This document shows, one piece after another, positions 41,983 to 50,976 of a DNA stretch of 64,000 bases; position 1 is the stretch's first letter, and each line of letters starts with the position of its first letter. Below the pieces are notes generated by a model. That model had not been told where the DNA came from and made no database searches. It saw only the letters and a program-made list of their open reading frames with translations. Made by a program: the position numbers and the translations under genes. Origin of the DNA: Methylobacterium gregans (lineage in GTDB: Bacteria; Pseudomonadota; Alphaproteobacteria; Rhizobiales; Beijerinckiaceae); contig NZ_BPQM01000027.1 of NCBI RefSeq assembly GCF_022179245.1, positions 1 to 64,000 on the forward strand, in the 5' to 3' direction.

Positions 41983-43103
41983 GCGGCCTCGCGGTCGCGG
42001 TCGCGCACCGGCAGGGCGCCTTCCGGCTCGATGCGGCCTTCGAGGCCGCGGGCGGGGTCACGGCCCTGTTCGGGCGCTCGGGCTCGGGCAAGACCACGCT
42101 GATCGACATCGTCGCCGGGCTGGTGCGCCCCGAGCGGGCCCGCGTGACGCTCGACGGCGAGATCCTGGTGGACACGGCCACGCGCCGCTTCGTGCCGCCG
42201 CACCGCCGCCGCATCGGCTACGTCTTCCAGGAGAGCCGGCTGTTCCCGCATCTCGACGTGCGCGCCAACCTGCTGTTCGGGCGCCGGCTCGCGCGCGGCC
42301 TCGACAGGATCGGCAGCGACGGGATCAGCTTCGACGACGTGGTCGGCCTGCTCGGCATCGGCCAGCTTCTCGCCCGCCGCCCCGCCGGTCTCTCGGGGGG
42401 CGAGCGCCAGCGCGTGGCGATCGGCCGGGCCCTGCTGGCGCGGCCCCGCCTCCTCCTGATGGACGAGCCTCTGGCGGCGCTGGACGAGGCCCGCAAGGCC
42501 GAGATCCTGCCCTTCCTCGAGCGCCTGCGCGACCTCGGCGGGGTGCCGATCCTCTACGTCTCCCATGCCCTGCCGGAGATCGTGCGGCTCGCCGACCGTG
42601 TGGTGGTGCTGGAGGCGGGCCGGGTGGTCGCGCGCGGCCCCGTGGACGAACTCAGCGCGCGCCTCGACGTCGCGCCGCTGCGGGCCGCCCGCGAGGCCGG
42701 CGCGGTGCTCGCCGCCACCGTGGAGGCGCACGATCCGGCCTTCGCGCTGACCCGGCTCTCCACCGCCGCCGGCCCCCTCCACGTGCCGCTCCTAGACCGG
42801 GCCGTGGGCGCCCCCTTGCGCATCCTCGTCTCGGCCCGCGACGTGACCCTGAGCCTCGCCCGGCCCGCGGGCACGAGCGCGCTCAACGTGCTGGCCGGCA
42901 CGGTGGCGGAGATCGGCGCGGCCACGCCCGGCGATCCCGGCACGGAGGTTCGCCTCGATTGCGGCGGCTTGGCCCTGGTGGTGCGCCTGACCCGCCGCTC
43001 GCTGGCCGAGATGGGCCTCCGACCGGGACTGCCGGTCTTCGCCGCGGTGAAGAGCGTCGCCCTGGTCGAGGGTCCGCCGCGGGGGGCCGCGCCGGAACCC
43101 TGA
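41979..43103 (+). CDS. modC: Molybdate ABC transporter ATP-binding protein
   Basis: ModC powers molybdate import. It has 374 residues, starting at a GTG that overlaps the modB stop. Walker A is GRSGSGKTT, the Q-loop is YVFQESRLFPHL, the signature is LSGGERQRVAIGRAL, Walker B is LLLMDEPLAALD and the switch His is in YVSHALPEI. The C-terminal ~100 residues carry a TOBE/MOP domain (TSALNVLAGTVAEIG, VRLDCGGLALVVRLTRRS), which binds oxyanion and may tune activity. It ends the modABC operon and is convergent with the P450 gene. Confidence 0.96.
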   Translation: MSGLAVAVAHRQGAFRLDAAFEAAGGVTALFGRSGSGKTTLIDIVAGLVRPERARVTLDGEILVDTATRRFVPPHRRRIGYVFQESRLFPHLDVRANLLFGRRLARGLDRIGSDGISFDDVVGLLGIGQLLARRPAGLSGGERQRVAIGRALLARPRLLLMDEPLAALDEARKAEILPFLERLRDLGGVPILYVSHALPEIVRLADRVVVLEAGRVVARGPVDELSARLDVAPLRAAREAGAVLAATVEAHDPAFALTRLSTAAGPLHVPLLDRAVGAPLRILVSARDVTLSLARPAGTSALNVLAGTVAEIGAATPGDPGTEVRLDCGGLALVVRLTRRSLAEMGLRPGLPVFAAVKSVALVEGPPRGAAPEP

Positions 43104-43126
43104 GCTCCCTCTCCGCGGCGGATCGG

Positions 43127-44527
43127 TCAGCGCCGCACGGCGTCCATCCGCAGGCCGCCGCTGGGCCGCACGGTCACCCGCTGCACCGGCGTGACCGGCG
43201 GGTGGTCGGCGGGCAGGCCGAGGCGGACCGCCCGCACCATGTGGGCCAGCACGATCACCGCCTCCTGCAGCGAGAAGCTCTGGCCGATGCAGACGCGCGG
43301 CCCCGCCCCGAAGGGCAGGTAGGCGAAGCGCGGGATCGCCGCGCGGGCCTCGCCGAGGAAACGCTCCGGCACGAAGGCGTCGGGGTCGTCCCAGAGGGCG
43401 CGGTGGCGGTGGAGCACGTAAGGGGAGACCATCACCAGCGAGCCGCGCGGCACCTTCACGCGGCCGAGCCGGTCCTCCTTCAACGCCTGCCGGCTGATGA
43501 TGGCGGCGGGCGGGAAGAGGCGCAAAGCCTCCTCGATCACGGCCTTGGCGAAGGGCAGGCGCTCGGCGGCGAAGTTGCCCTCCGGGTCGGCCGCCGCATC
43601 CACCTCCGCTTCCAGTCGGGCGCGCGTGTCCGCGTCCTGCGACAGGCAGTAGAGCGCCCAGGTCAGGGCGTTGGCGGTGGTCTCGTGGCCGGCCGCGATG
43701 AAGGTGACGATGTTGGCCTTCACCGTGAGGTCGTCGAGCCCCTGCCCCGTCTCCGGGTCCTGCGCGGCCAGCAATAGGGTGAGGAGATCCTCCGGCGCCT
43801 CGCCCCGCGCCATCACGGCTCGGCGGTGGTCGATCAGCCCGTCCACCACCTCGGCGAAGTAGCGCAACGCCGGCCGCGCCCGGAGGCGCCCGATCCGCGG
43901 CACGACGGCGGGCACGCCGAACACGTCGAGCGGGTCGATCGGCCCGACCGATTCGAGGAAGCGCGTGATGGCGCGGGCCAGAGCGTCCGGGTCGTTCTGC
44001 GGCCCGTGGGTGAAGATCGTGCGCTCCAGCACGTCGAGGGTGACGCGGGCCATCTCCTGGGCGACGTCGACCTGCGTGCCGGTGCGCCGCACGAGGCGCC
44101 GGGCGAGGCGGGCGCCGGCCGCGTTCATCGCTGCCTCGAAGCCCCGCACAGTCCGGGCGGAGAAGAGCGGGGCGAGCGTGCGCCGCTGCAGCCGCCAGTC
44201 GTCGCCCTCGGCCGTCAGCAGGCCCTCGCCGAGGCCCGGCGCCAGAACGCGGCGCTGCAGGTCGTCCTTGCGGTAGGCGGCCGCGTTCTCGACCAAGACG
44301 TGGCGGATCAGGCCCGGCTCGCTCACCACGGTGACGCGCCCGAGCACGCCCTCGCCCGCCACCAGCGGCAGGGTGAAGTGCTCCTCCATCCAGGTGGTGA
44401 GCGGGTTGGCGCGGGCGGCCTTCAGGAAGTCGAACAGCCCCATCGGCGTGCGCCGGGGGCGGGGCACGGCGGGGCGGAAGCGGGTCCTCGGCGCCGTCTC
44501 CGGCGCGGTCTCGGCGATCGTCGGCAT
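43127..44527 (-). CDS. Cytochrome P450
   Basis: This 466-residue haem monooxygenase of the bacterial class related to CYP102/CYP4-like proteins has the I-helix [15 protein letters not shown], ExxR in [10 protein letters not shown], the PERF motif in [14 protein letters not shown] and the haem loop [18 protein letters not shown] with the Cys ligand. There is no reductase fusion, so separate electron partners are needed. The start at 44527 gives a short Pro/Arg-rich lead before [14 protein letters not shown]. No ferredoxin gene is nearby; the substrate is unknown. It is divergent from fumC. Confidence 0.95.
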   Translation of the reverse strand: MPTIAETAPETAPRTRFRPAVPRPRRTPMGLFDFLKAARANPLTTWMEEHFTLPLVAGEGVLGRVTVVSEPGLIRHVLVENAAAYRKDDLQRRVLAPGLGEGLLTAEGDDWRLQRRTLAPLFSARTVRGFEAAMNAAGARLARRLVRRTGTQVDVAQEMARVTLDVLERTIFTHGPQNDPDALARAITRFLESVGPIDPLDVFGVPAVVPRIGRLRARPALRYFAEVVDGLIDHRRAVMARGEAPEDLLTLLLAAQDPETGQGLDDLTVKANIVTFIAAGHETTANALTWALYCLSQDADTRARLEAEVDAAADPEGNFAAERLPFAKAVIEEALRLFPPAAIISRQALKEDRLGRVKVPRGSLVMVSPYVLHRHRALWDDPDAFVPERFLGEARAAIPRFAYLPFGAGPRVCIGQSFSLQEAVIVLAHMVRAVRLGLPADHPPVTPVQRVTVRPSGGLRMDAVRR

Positions 44528-44657
44528 GGTGTCCCGTGAGCTTCCGGGGGCGCGGCGACAGCCCGCGCGGATTGTCAGGACGGCCGCGCGGCAGGTTCGC
44601 GTTTCGGCCCGGCCTTCGCTAAGTAGGTGCCGCACTGCACCAGACGTAGAGGCCACG

Positions 44658-46067
44658 ATGTCGCCCACCGAGACCGCCACCCGCACGGAATCCGACACGT
44701 TCGGCCCGATCGAGGTTCCGGCCCACCGGTACTGGGGCGCGCAGACGCAGCGCTCGATCCAGAACTTCAAGATCGGCACCGAGCACATGCCGGCGCCGCT
44801 CGTGCACGCGCTGGGCATCGTGAAGCAGGCCGCCGCCCTGGTGAACAAGGACCTGGGCGCCCTCGACCCGAAGATCGCCGATGCGATCGCCGAATCCGCC
44901 GCCGAGGTGGTGGCCGGCCGGCACGACGACGAGTTCCCGCTGGTCGTCTGGCAGACGGGCTCGGGCACGCAGTCCAACATGAACGCCAACGAGGTGATCG
45001 CGAGCCTCGCCAACGAGCGTCTGGGGGGCCAGCGCGGCGGCAAGTCGCCGGTCCACCCGAACGACCACTGCAACCGCGGCCAGTCCTCGAACGACACCTT
45101 CCCGACCGCGATGCACATCGCGGTAGCCCGCGAGATCCAGGAGCGGCTGCTGCCCGCCCTCTCGCACCTGCACGGCGCGCTGGACGCCAAGGCGCAGGCC
45201 TTCGAGGGCATCGTCAAGATCGGCCGCACCCACCTGCAGGACGCGACCCCGGTCTCGCTTGGCCAGGAATTCTCTGGCTACGTCGCGCAGGTGGCGCTCG
45301 GCGGCTCCCGCGTCGCCGCGACCCTTCCGGGCGTGCTGGCGCTGGCGCAGGGTGGCACCGCCGTCGGCACCGGCCTCAACGCGCACCCCGACTTCGCCGA
45401 GAAGTTCGCCGCCAAGGTCGCGGAGCTCACCGGGCTGCCCTTCACCTCGGCCGCGAACAAGTTCGAGGCGCTCGCCACCCACGACGCGCTGGTCTTCACG
45501 CAGGGCGCGCTCTCGGCGCTCGCCGCAGGCCTGTTCAAGATCGCCCAGGACATCCGCTTCCTGGGCTCGGGCCCGCGCTCGGGGCTCGGCGAATTGTCGC
45601 TGCCGGAGAACGAGCCCGGCTCCTCGATCATGCCCGGCAAGGTCAACCCGACCCAGTGCGAGGCGCTGACGATGGTCTGCGCCCAGGTGATCGGCAACGG
45701 CACCACCGTGTCCTTCGCCGGCTCCCAGGGCAATTTCGAGCTCAACGTGTTCAAGCCGGTGATCGCCAACGCCGTGCTGCAATCGGTGCGCCTGCTCGCC
45801 GACGCCGCCGTGAGCTTCGCCGACAACTGCGTCGTCGGCATCAAGGCCAACGAGGACAAGATCGCGGACCTGATGAGCCGCTCGCTGATGCTGGTGACCG
45901 CCCTCGCGCCCACGATCGGCTACGACCGGGCCGCCGAGATCGCCAAGACCGCGCACAAGAACGGCACCACCCTGAAGGAGGAGGCGCTGCGCCTCGGCTA
46001 CGTGACCGACGCGGAGTTCGAGCGCGTGGTGCGGCCCGAGACCATGCTGGCGCCGAGCGCCGAGTGA
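44658..46067 (+). CDS. fumC: Class II fumarate hydratase
   Basis: FumC interconverts fumarate and malate in the citric acid cycle. It has 469 residues. The N-terminus [20 protein letters not shown], the substrate loop [54 protein letters not shown] and the fumarase signature [15 protein letters not shown] are all intact. A run of small genes follows on the same strand (DUF4169, ribbon-helix-helix), a neighbourhood common in Hyphomicrobiales. Confidence 0.98.
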   Translation: MSPTETATRTESDTFGPIEVPAHRYWGAQTQRSIQNFKIGTEHMPAPLVHALGIVKQAAALVNKDLGALDPKIADAIAESAAEVVAGRHDDEFPLVVWQTGSGTQSNMNANEVIASLANERLGGQRGGKSPVHPNDHCNRGQSSNDTFPTAMHIAVAREIQERLLPALSHLHGALDAKAQAFEGIVKIGRTHLQDATPVSLGQEFSGYVAQVALGGSRVAATLPGVLALAQGGTAVGTGLNAHPDFAEKFAAKVAELTGLPFTSAANKFEALATHDALVFTQGALSALAAGLFKIAQDIRFLGSGPRSGLGELSLPENEPGSSIMPGKVNPTQCEALTMVCAQVIGNGTTVSFAGSQGNFELNVFKPVIANAVLQSVRLLADAAVSFADNCVVGIKANEDKIADLMSRSLMLVTALAPTIGYDRAAEIAKTAHKNGTTLKEEALRLGYVTDAEFERVVRPETMLAPSAE

Positions 46068-46195
46068 GCGGCCCGAAATGAGCGGGGCCGCGTAGTCAGT
46101 ACCGAGTGACAGGCGCCGCGCGCGTGGCGCCCTCTGATGAACCGGCCGGTGCGAGGAGCCTCCCCGCGCCGGCCCGAGCCGGGAGGTTGGATCGC

Positions 46196-46399
46196 ATGGG
46201 CGAGATCATCAACCTGCGTCAGGTCCGCAAGGCGCGGGAGAAGGCGGAGAAGGACGCCAAGGCCGCCGAGAACCGCGTGGCCTTCGGCCGCCCGAAGAAG
46301 CAGAAGACCCTTCAGGAGAAGCGCAAGGTCCTGGAGGAGATCCGCCATGAAGGGCATCGCTTGGGACATCGCCTGGAGCGGGACGACCCGCCGGCGTGA
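46196..46399 (+). CDS. DUF4169 family protein
   Basis: This is a highly charged, 67-residue helical protein: GEIINLRQVRKAREKAEKDAKAAENRVAFGRPKKQK, the DUF4169 signature, then EKRKVLEEIRHEGHRL. The function is unknown. GGGAGG precedes the ATG. Its stop overlaps the start of the ribbon-helix-helix gene (GTGA), so the two are coupled. It follows fumC by about 130 bp. Confidence 0.9.
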   Translation: MGEIINLRQVRKAREKAEKDAKAAENRVAFGRPKKQKTLQEKRKVLEEIRHEGHRLGHRLERDDPPA

Positions 46400-46638
46400 G
46401 CGGCATCCGCAAGCGCTCGGTGATGATCGCAGGCCACCCGACCAGCGTCTCCCTCGAGGAGCCGTTCTGGGAGGCCCTGCGCGAGATCGCCTCCACCCGT
46501 AGGCAATCCGTGCAGGCGCTGATCGGCGCGATTGACGCGGGGCGCGGAGCGCAGAACCTGTCCTCGGCGATCCGGGTCTACGTGCTCGCCGCCGTGCGGG
46601 CGCCGGGCGGTGCGCAGGCGGGGGCGGATCCGGGCTGA
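46396..46638 (+). CDS. Ribbon-helix-helix domain protein
   Basis: This 80-residue protein starts at a GTG overlapping the DUF4169 stop. The sequence RKRSVMIAGHPTSVSLEEPFWEALREIASTRRQSVQALIGAID and SSAIRVYVLAAVR is the aryl-sulfate sulfotransferase-associated ribbon-helix-helix type. It could bind DNA as a dimer. The target is unknown. Coupling to DUF4169, which is rich in basic residues, suggests a shared role. Confidence 0.9.
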   Translation: MSGIRKRSVMIAGHPTSVSLEEPFWEALREIASTRRQSVQALIGAIDAGRGAQNLSSAIRVYVLAAVRAPGGAQAGADPG

Positions 46639-46928
46639 ACTGCGCAGGGCCGTAGGCGTCTGCTTCGGCTGTGAACGAGCGGGCAGGCACCCCACCGCGC
46701 TCCCGCTTCCATAGGGCGCGGAGACCCGCGCTTAGTGTGGAAGATGTGGGGGTCCGGCAGCTCGACAGGGGAGAGGGAGCGCGCGGAGGCCTCCATACGC
46801 GTCGTGCGAATAGGCAAGAGCGTGCGTCCCAGGATGCAGCCCCGGCGCACCGCCTTCCCAATTCGCGCTGGCCTTCGTTCCAACCGCCTGCCAAGCTCGC
46901 CCGAAGCAGAAGATCGGGACCCGGGACC

Positions 46929-48380
46929 ATGCCGTGCATCCGGCTTCGCGCCGCCGCCCTCGTCGCCGCCGCGCTCGCCGCCCCGACCGCCTCCGTGGCG
47001 CAGCCGGCGCAGCGCCCGCCTGCCGCAGCGCCCGATCCCGCCGTCGAGGCGATGCGCGCGCGCTTCGAGGCGCTGCCCGAGGCGGAGCGCAAGGCGCTGC
47101 AGGACGCCCTCGTCTGGACCGGGGACTACAACAGCGTGGTCAGCGGCGCGTTCGGGCGGCGTACCTTCGAGGGGCTGAACGCCTACCGCACCCGCACTGG
47201 AGAGACCCGCGATCCGCTCGATCCGAGCATGCGTCAGGCGATCCTTGCGGCGGGCGAGGCGGCCCGGCGCGCGGCACGCTTCGTCGTACGGACGGACCCG
47301 GCGAGCGGCGTGACGCTCGGCGTGCCCGAGCGCCTGCTCGCCAAGCGCACGCCCCTGCCCGGCCCCGTTCCGGCCGGCACGCGCTGGCAGAGCGCGGACG
47401 GCCGGGTGACGCTGGAGACCCGCGCCTTCCCGCCGGAGGCCGCGACCCTCGACAGCCTGTTCGAGCGCGCCACCGCGCCGATGCCGGACCGGCGCGTGAC
47501 CTACAAGCTGAAGCGGCCGGACTTCATCGTGGTCACGGGCGAGACCGCAACGGGCCGCTCCTACATCCGCTACGCGGCGGGTCCGGCGGGCGTTCGGGGC
47601 TTCACCCTCGGCTACGACAGCCGCCTCGCTGCGGAGGTCGACCGGCTGGTGATCGCGGTCGCCAACAGCTTCGTGCCCTTCCCCGACGCGCCGACGGACG
47701 GCTCGGGCGAGGGGGCACAGAGGCCCGCGCCGCAGGCCGGCGCGCGGCCGCCCGCGCCCGCGCAGCCGTCCCTGCAGCCGCCTGCCGAGCCCTCGCTTCA
47801 ATCCGCCCTGCCGATACTCCCGCGGGCCGGGGCGCCCCCCGCCGCGACGGGCCTCGTGGTGGCGCAGGGGCGGGTGCTGACAGCGGCCGCCGCGCTCAGC
47901 GGGTGCGCGCCGCGCATCGGAGCCGCGGCGGCGCGCGTGCTCGCGAGCGACCCGGCCCAAGGCCTCGCGCTGATCGAGGCGCCGGGCCTGCCGGCCCCGG
48001 TCCTGCCGATGCCGCGTGCGACGCCGGTTGGCGCCGACGAGGCGTTGACGGTGTTGGCAGCGAGCGCCGAGGGGCGCGTCGTCGCGCCCGGGACGGCGCA
48101 GGGATCCGGCGTGGTGGCGCCGCTCCAGCCGGGCGCGGCCGGCGCGCCGGTCCTCGACCGCGCGGGCGCGCTCGCCGGGATCGTCGCCCGCTATCCGGAC
48201 GCGCCGCGCCTCGTTGCCGGAGTGGCGCCGCCGGCGCGCTTCCCGATCCTGCCGGGCGACGCGGTCGCGGGTTTCCTGCGCCGGAACGGCATCGCGGCGC
48301 CGGGCGGGGCCGGCGAGTCGTCGGCCGGCGCGGTCGCGCCGGCCGTGGTGGCCGTGGTGGCCGTCACCTGCGCGCGCTGA
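46929..48380 (+). CDS. Exported protein with trypsin-like fold lacking the catalytic triad
   Basis: This 483-residue protein has a signal peptide (LRAAALVAAALAAPTASVAQ). Residues ~30-110 look like a peptidoglycan-binding-type module (RKALQDALVWTGDYNSVVSGAFGRRTFEGLNAYR), then an alpha/beta domain to ~255, a Pro/Ala linker, and a C-terminal S1-protease-like fold. The catalytic positions are changed: VLTAAAAL has Ala at the His site (A321), GLALIEA has Gly at the Asp site (G345) and PGAAGAPVLD has Ala at the Ser site (A404). The protein is therefore probably a binding or scaffold protein, not a protease. No partner gene is obvious. Confidence 0.8.
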   Translation: MPCIRLRAAALVAAALAAPTASVAQPAQRPPAAAPDPAVEAMRARFEALPEAERKALQDALVWTGDYNSVVSGAFGRRTFEGLNAYRTRTGETRDPLDPSMRQAILAAGEAARRAARFVVRTDPASGVTLGVPERLLAKRTPLPGPVPAGTRWQSADGRVTLETRAFPPEAATLDSLFERATAPMPDRRVTYKLKRPDFIVVTGETATGRSYIRYAAGPAGVRGFTLGYDSRLAAEVDRLVIAVANSFVPFPDAPTDGSGEGAQRPAPQAGARPPAPAQPSLQPPAEPSLQSALPILPRAGAPPAATGLVVAQGRVLTAAAALSGCAPRIGAAAARVLASDPAQGLALIEAPGLPAPVLPMPRATPVGADEALTVLAASAEGRVVAPGTAQGSGVVAPLQPGAAGAPVLDRAGALAGIVARYPDAPRLVAGVAPPARFPILPGDAVAGFLRRNGIAAPGGAGESSAGAVAPAVVAVVAVTCAR

Positions 48381-48401
48381 GGCGCGCGGGCGACGACAGG
48401 G

Positions 48402-48557
48402 TCAGAGCCGCCCGGTGGCGAGCAGCACGATCAGGATGATGAGCAGGATGCCGCCGAGGCCGAAGCCGGGTCCGCGATAGGCGCCGCCGCCCAGGAAGCC
48501 GCCGCCGCCAAAGGCGAGAATGATCAGAATGATCAGCAGAATGGTGACGAGGGACAT
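48402..48557 (-). CDS. DUF3309 family small membrane protein
   Basis: This 51-residue peptide matches DUF3309: two hydrophobic helices (SLVTILLIILIILAFGGG and GGILLIILIVLLATGRL) joined by a Gly-rich loop. Such peptides are widespread in alphaproteobacteria, with no known function. GGAG lies ten bases before the ATG. A possible EcfG-like promoter is upstream. It is convergent with the triad-less protease-fold gene. Confidence 0.85.
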   Translation of the reverse strand: MSLVTILLIILIILAFGGGGFLGGGAYRGPGFGLGGILLIILIVLLATGRL

Positions 48558-48901
48558 GCTGCGTATACTCCGGCAGCTGCACAGGATGTGAGCTTGGCCA
48601 TTCAAACGCCGTGACGGTCCGCTTCGTTCAGTCGCGTCCCATTTTTCTTGACACGACGATGACGCGGCTCTGCCACCTTTGGCCGATCCGGTGTTTTGCG
48701 AAGCGGCGGTGCTGCGCGTCTCGCAGGTGCGAGAGCGCACCGATCAGCGTGAACCGGTGCGCGCATTCACCGGTTTCGTCACTGCATTCGGCCAAGGACA
48801 GCCGGAGCGACCAAGACCGCGCAAGATTGCGAAGGCACGATCTTTCTCACTCCACCCTAGACCGGATGATTTCCTCGCATCCCAAGACACGGGAGATCAT
48901 C
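48558..48901. other. Intergenic region with divergent promoters
   Basis: About 340 bp between two divergent small genes. Besides the EcfG-like element at 48605 on the minus strand, a plus-strand TGAAC (48750-48754), 17-bp spacer, GGTT (48772-48775) resembles it more weakly. I see no gene. Confidence 0.35.
48605..48630 (-). promoter_or_regulatory. Possible EcfG-like promoter of the DUF3309 gene
   Basis: On the minus strand TGAAC (48626-48630), a 17-bp spacer and CGTT (48605-48608) match GGAAC-N16/17-CGTT with one mismatch in the -35. It lies 48 bp upstream of the start codon. Confidence 0.35.
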
Positions 48902-49123
48902 ATGACGTCTCGCCTCATCGCCGCCGCCCTGCTCGCCGCGACCGTCGCCTCGCCGGCTCTCGCCCAGGGCCTCGACTCCCGCCACAGCCCCTACCCGGCC
49001 TCGGCCTATCCGGGCTACCTCGCGCCCGGGCAGGCGCCCGCGGTCCGGCACGCCGCGGCCTCGGCCTACCGCTATTCCGGCCAGCATGCCGGCGGCCCCG
49101 CGGGCGCCCTCGTCCGCAACTGA
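48902..49123 (+). CDS. Small exported protein, function unknown
   Basis: This protein of 73 residues has a textbook signal peptide (MTSRLIAAALLAATVASPALA, cleaved before Q). The short mature part is rich in Tyr, Ser, His and Pro (SRHSPYPASAYPGYLAPGQ) without cysteines. GGGAG sits six bases before the ATG at 48902. No family is recognised. It may be an envelope or secreted stress peptide, a guess based only on the neighbouring gene types. Confidence 0.65.
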   Translation: MTSRLIAAALLAATVASPALAQGLDSRHSPYPASAYPGYLAPGQAPAVRHAAASAYRYSGQHAGGPAGALVRN

Positions 49124-49202
49124 GGCGTCGGCGCGTCGCTCGCCGCCTGCAAGGTCCGCCCGGCACCGCCGCGGCGGGCCTTCCGCGTCGGGAGGCCGTG
49201 CC

Positions 49203-49349
49203 TCAGTGCGGTGTCGGTGGCGGCGTGGCCGGAACGGTGAGGAAGTAGATCGTGTAGGCGACAAGGGCCGCGAAGAGGATGGCGGCCGCGATCAGGCCGA
49301 AGCGGTTCGTCCGCACCGGCGCCGGCTTCTCGTCTCTCGGAAGGGCCAT
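49203..49349 (-). CDS. Small single-span membrane protein
   Basis: This peptide of 48 residues has a charged N-terminus (MALPRDEKPAPVRTNRFG), one transmembrane helix (LIAAAILFAALVAYTIYFLTV) and a short Pro/Thr tail. AGGAG lies at good spacing before the ATG at 49349, which supports a real gene. Function unknown. Confidence 0.65.
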   Translation of the reverse strand: MALPRDEKPAPVRTNRFGLIAAAILFAALVAYTIYFLTVPATPPPTPH

Positions 49350-49537
49350 CGCAACTCCTGGGGCTTCGAACGGCCAACCGGCGAAGTCATGCCCGGTTCT
49401 GCGAAGGCGTCCGAACGGGTCCGGAACGTCGCGGCCCGTCATCCGTGCGTTGCCGCACGCTCGGCGCGAGCCCGGAAACCTCCCGCACATCGCGCGGTTG
49501 CCGCTCTACACGCCGGACCGTCCGGCACGGAGCTCCC

Positions 49538-49810
49538 ATGACAAAGACATTCGCCGTCAGCGCCCTGGCGCTGCTCGTCACTGGCCCTGCCCTGGCCCAG
49601 GGTCTGGCCCCTCTCCAGGGGCCGGGTGCGACCCGCCCCATCATCCAGCGCCAGCCGAACACGACCGGCAACGACCCCAGCCTGATCATCTCGCGCGGCA
49701 GCACGGGCGCGGAGACCATCACGACGAACTCGGCGGCCGGCGGCAATGCGGGCCAGCCGGAGCGCGCGATCCCGCAGGGCAGCGCGAACGGCGGCGGCAG
49801 CAGCCGCTGA
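49538..49810 (+). CDS. Small exported protein, function unknown
   Basis: This protein of 90 residues has a signal peptide (FAVSALALLVTGPALAQ). The mature part is low-complexity and probably disordered (QRQPNTTGNDPSLIISRGSTG, then an Asn/Gly/Ser-rich end). There are no cysteines. GGAG is five bases before the ATG. Convergent with cysK. Confidence 0.65.
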   Translation: MTKTFAVSALALLVTGPALAQGLAPLQGPGATRPIIQRQPNTTGNDPSLIISRGSTGAETITTNSAAGGNAGQPERAIPQGSANGGGSSR

Positions 49811-49819
49811 GCGAGGGTC

Positions 49820-49839
49820 GGCGGGCCCTCAGGCCCGCC
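49820..49839. terminator. Hairpin at the cysK stop
   Basis: GGCGGGCC (49820-49827) and GGCCCGCC (49832-49839) form a perfect 8-bp stem with a 4-nt loop. One arm lies within the last codons of cysK. It could end transcription of the convergent small gene; no U-tract follows. Confidence 0.4.
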
Positions 49840-50872
49840 AGTCCGGCAGATCCTCGGCGGGCGCGTCGAGCCAGTCCGGCGCGGGCAGGCCGCGCTCGGC
49901 GAGGAAGGCCGGGTTGAACAGCTTCGAGGCGTAGCGCGCCGCGCCGTCGCACAGGATCGTCACGATCGTGTGGCCCGGCCCGAGTTCCTTCGCCAACCGG
50001 ATCGCCCCCGCCACGTTGATGCCGGACGAGCCGCCGAGCGACAGGCCTTCCTCGCGCATCAACCCGAACACGATCTCCAGCGCCTCGGTGTCGGGAATGC
50101 GGAAGGCGTGGTCGGGCGTGAAGCCTGCGAGGTTGCCGGTGACGCGGCCCTGGCCGATGCCCTCCGTGATCGAGGAGCCCTCGGCCTTCAGCGTGCCGGC
50201 GGTGTAGTGCGCGTAGAGGGCCGAGCCGTCGGGATCGGCGAGCGCGATCTTCACGCCGGGCTTGGCCGTGCGCAGAGACTCGGCGACGCCCGCGAGCGTG
50301 CCGCCGGTGCCGGCCGCGCAGACGAAGCCGTCGACCGCGCCGCCCGTGCCCGCGAAGATCTCCGGCCCGGTATGCTCCACATGGGCGCGGCGGTTGGCGA
50401 CGTTGTCGAACTGGTCGGCGAAGAAGGCCCCGGCGGGATCGCGGGTTGCGAGGCTCTCGGCCAGGCGCCGCGCCACGTGCACGTAGTTGTTGGGGTTGGC
50501 GAAAGGCACCGCCGGCACCTCGACGAGGCGTGCGCCGGCGAGCCGCAGGGTCTGCTTCTTCTCGGCCGACTGCGTCTCGGGGATCACGATCACGGTGCGG
50601 TAGCCCCGCACCGAGGCCACCAAGGCGAGGCCGATGCCGGTATTGCCGGCCGTGCCCTCCACGATGGTGCCGCCCGGCCGGATCAGCCCCCGCGCCTCCG
50701 CGTCCTGCACGATCGAGAGCGCGGCCCGGTCCTTCACCGAGAGTCCGGGATTCAGGAACTCGGCCTTGCCGAGGATCGTGCAGCCGGTCTCCTCCGAGGC
50801 CCGGCGCAGGCGGATCAGCGGCGTGTCCCCGATGGCGGCGAGGATGTCGGGGCGGGCGGCGGAGCGGCTCAT
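49829..50872 (-). CDS. cysK: Cysteine synthase
   Basis: O-acetylserine (thiol)-lyase makes cysteine from O-acetylserine and sulfide. This PLP enzyme has 347 residues, somewhat longer than classic CysK. The PLP Lys lies in GLSVKDRAA, the substrate loop is EGTAGNTGIG, the phosphate-binding loop is AAGTGGTLAGVA, and LSLGGSSGINVAGA is the C-terminal PLP-ring site. GAGGGA precedes the ATG at 50872. It is next to the iron ABC genes on the same strand, but a strong hairpin (50940-50966) separates them. A cystathionine beta-synthase-like activity cannot be excluded. Confidence 0.93.
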   Translation of the reverse strand: MSRSAARPDILAAIGDTPLIRLRRASEETGCTILGKAEFLNPGLSVKDRAALSIVQDAEARGLIRPGGTIVEGTAGNTGIGLALVASVRGYRTVIVIPETQSAEKKQTLRLAGARLVEVPAVPFANPNNYVHVARRLAESLATRDPAGAFFADQFDNVANRRAHVEHTGPEIFAGTGGAVDGFVCAAGTGGTLAGVAESLRTAKPGVKIALADPDGSALYAHYTAGTLKAEGSSITEGIGQGRVTGNLAGFTPDHAFRIPDTEALEIVFGLMREEGLSLGGSSGINVAGAIRLAKELGPGHTIVTILCDGAARYASKLFNPAFLAERGLPAPDWLDAPAEDLPDWRA

Positions 50873-50939
50873 GGATCCCTCATAGCGCGTCGCACGGGGA
50901 AAATGTGCCTGTTTGCGGCCCCGCCGCAAGGTCGGGCCT

Positions 50940-50966
50940 CCCCCTCCGCCAGGGCGGCGGAGGGGG
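50940..50966. terminator. Strong hairpin after the iron-binding protein gene
   Basis: CCCCCTCCGCC (50940-50950) and GGCGGAGGGGG (50956-50966) form a perfect 11-bp stem with a 5-nt loop, just past the stop of the binding-protein gene on the minus strand. The plus-strand side is followed by ATTTC. Confidence 0.55.
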
Positions 50967-50976
50967 ATTTCACGCA

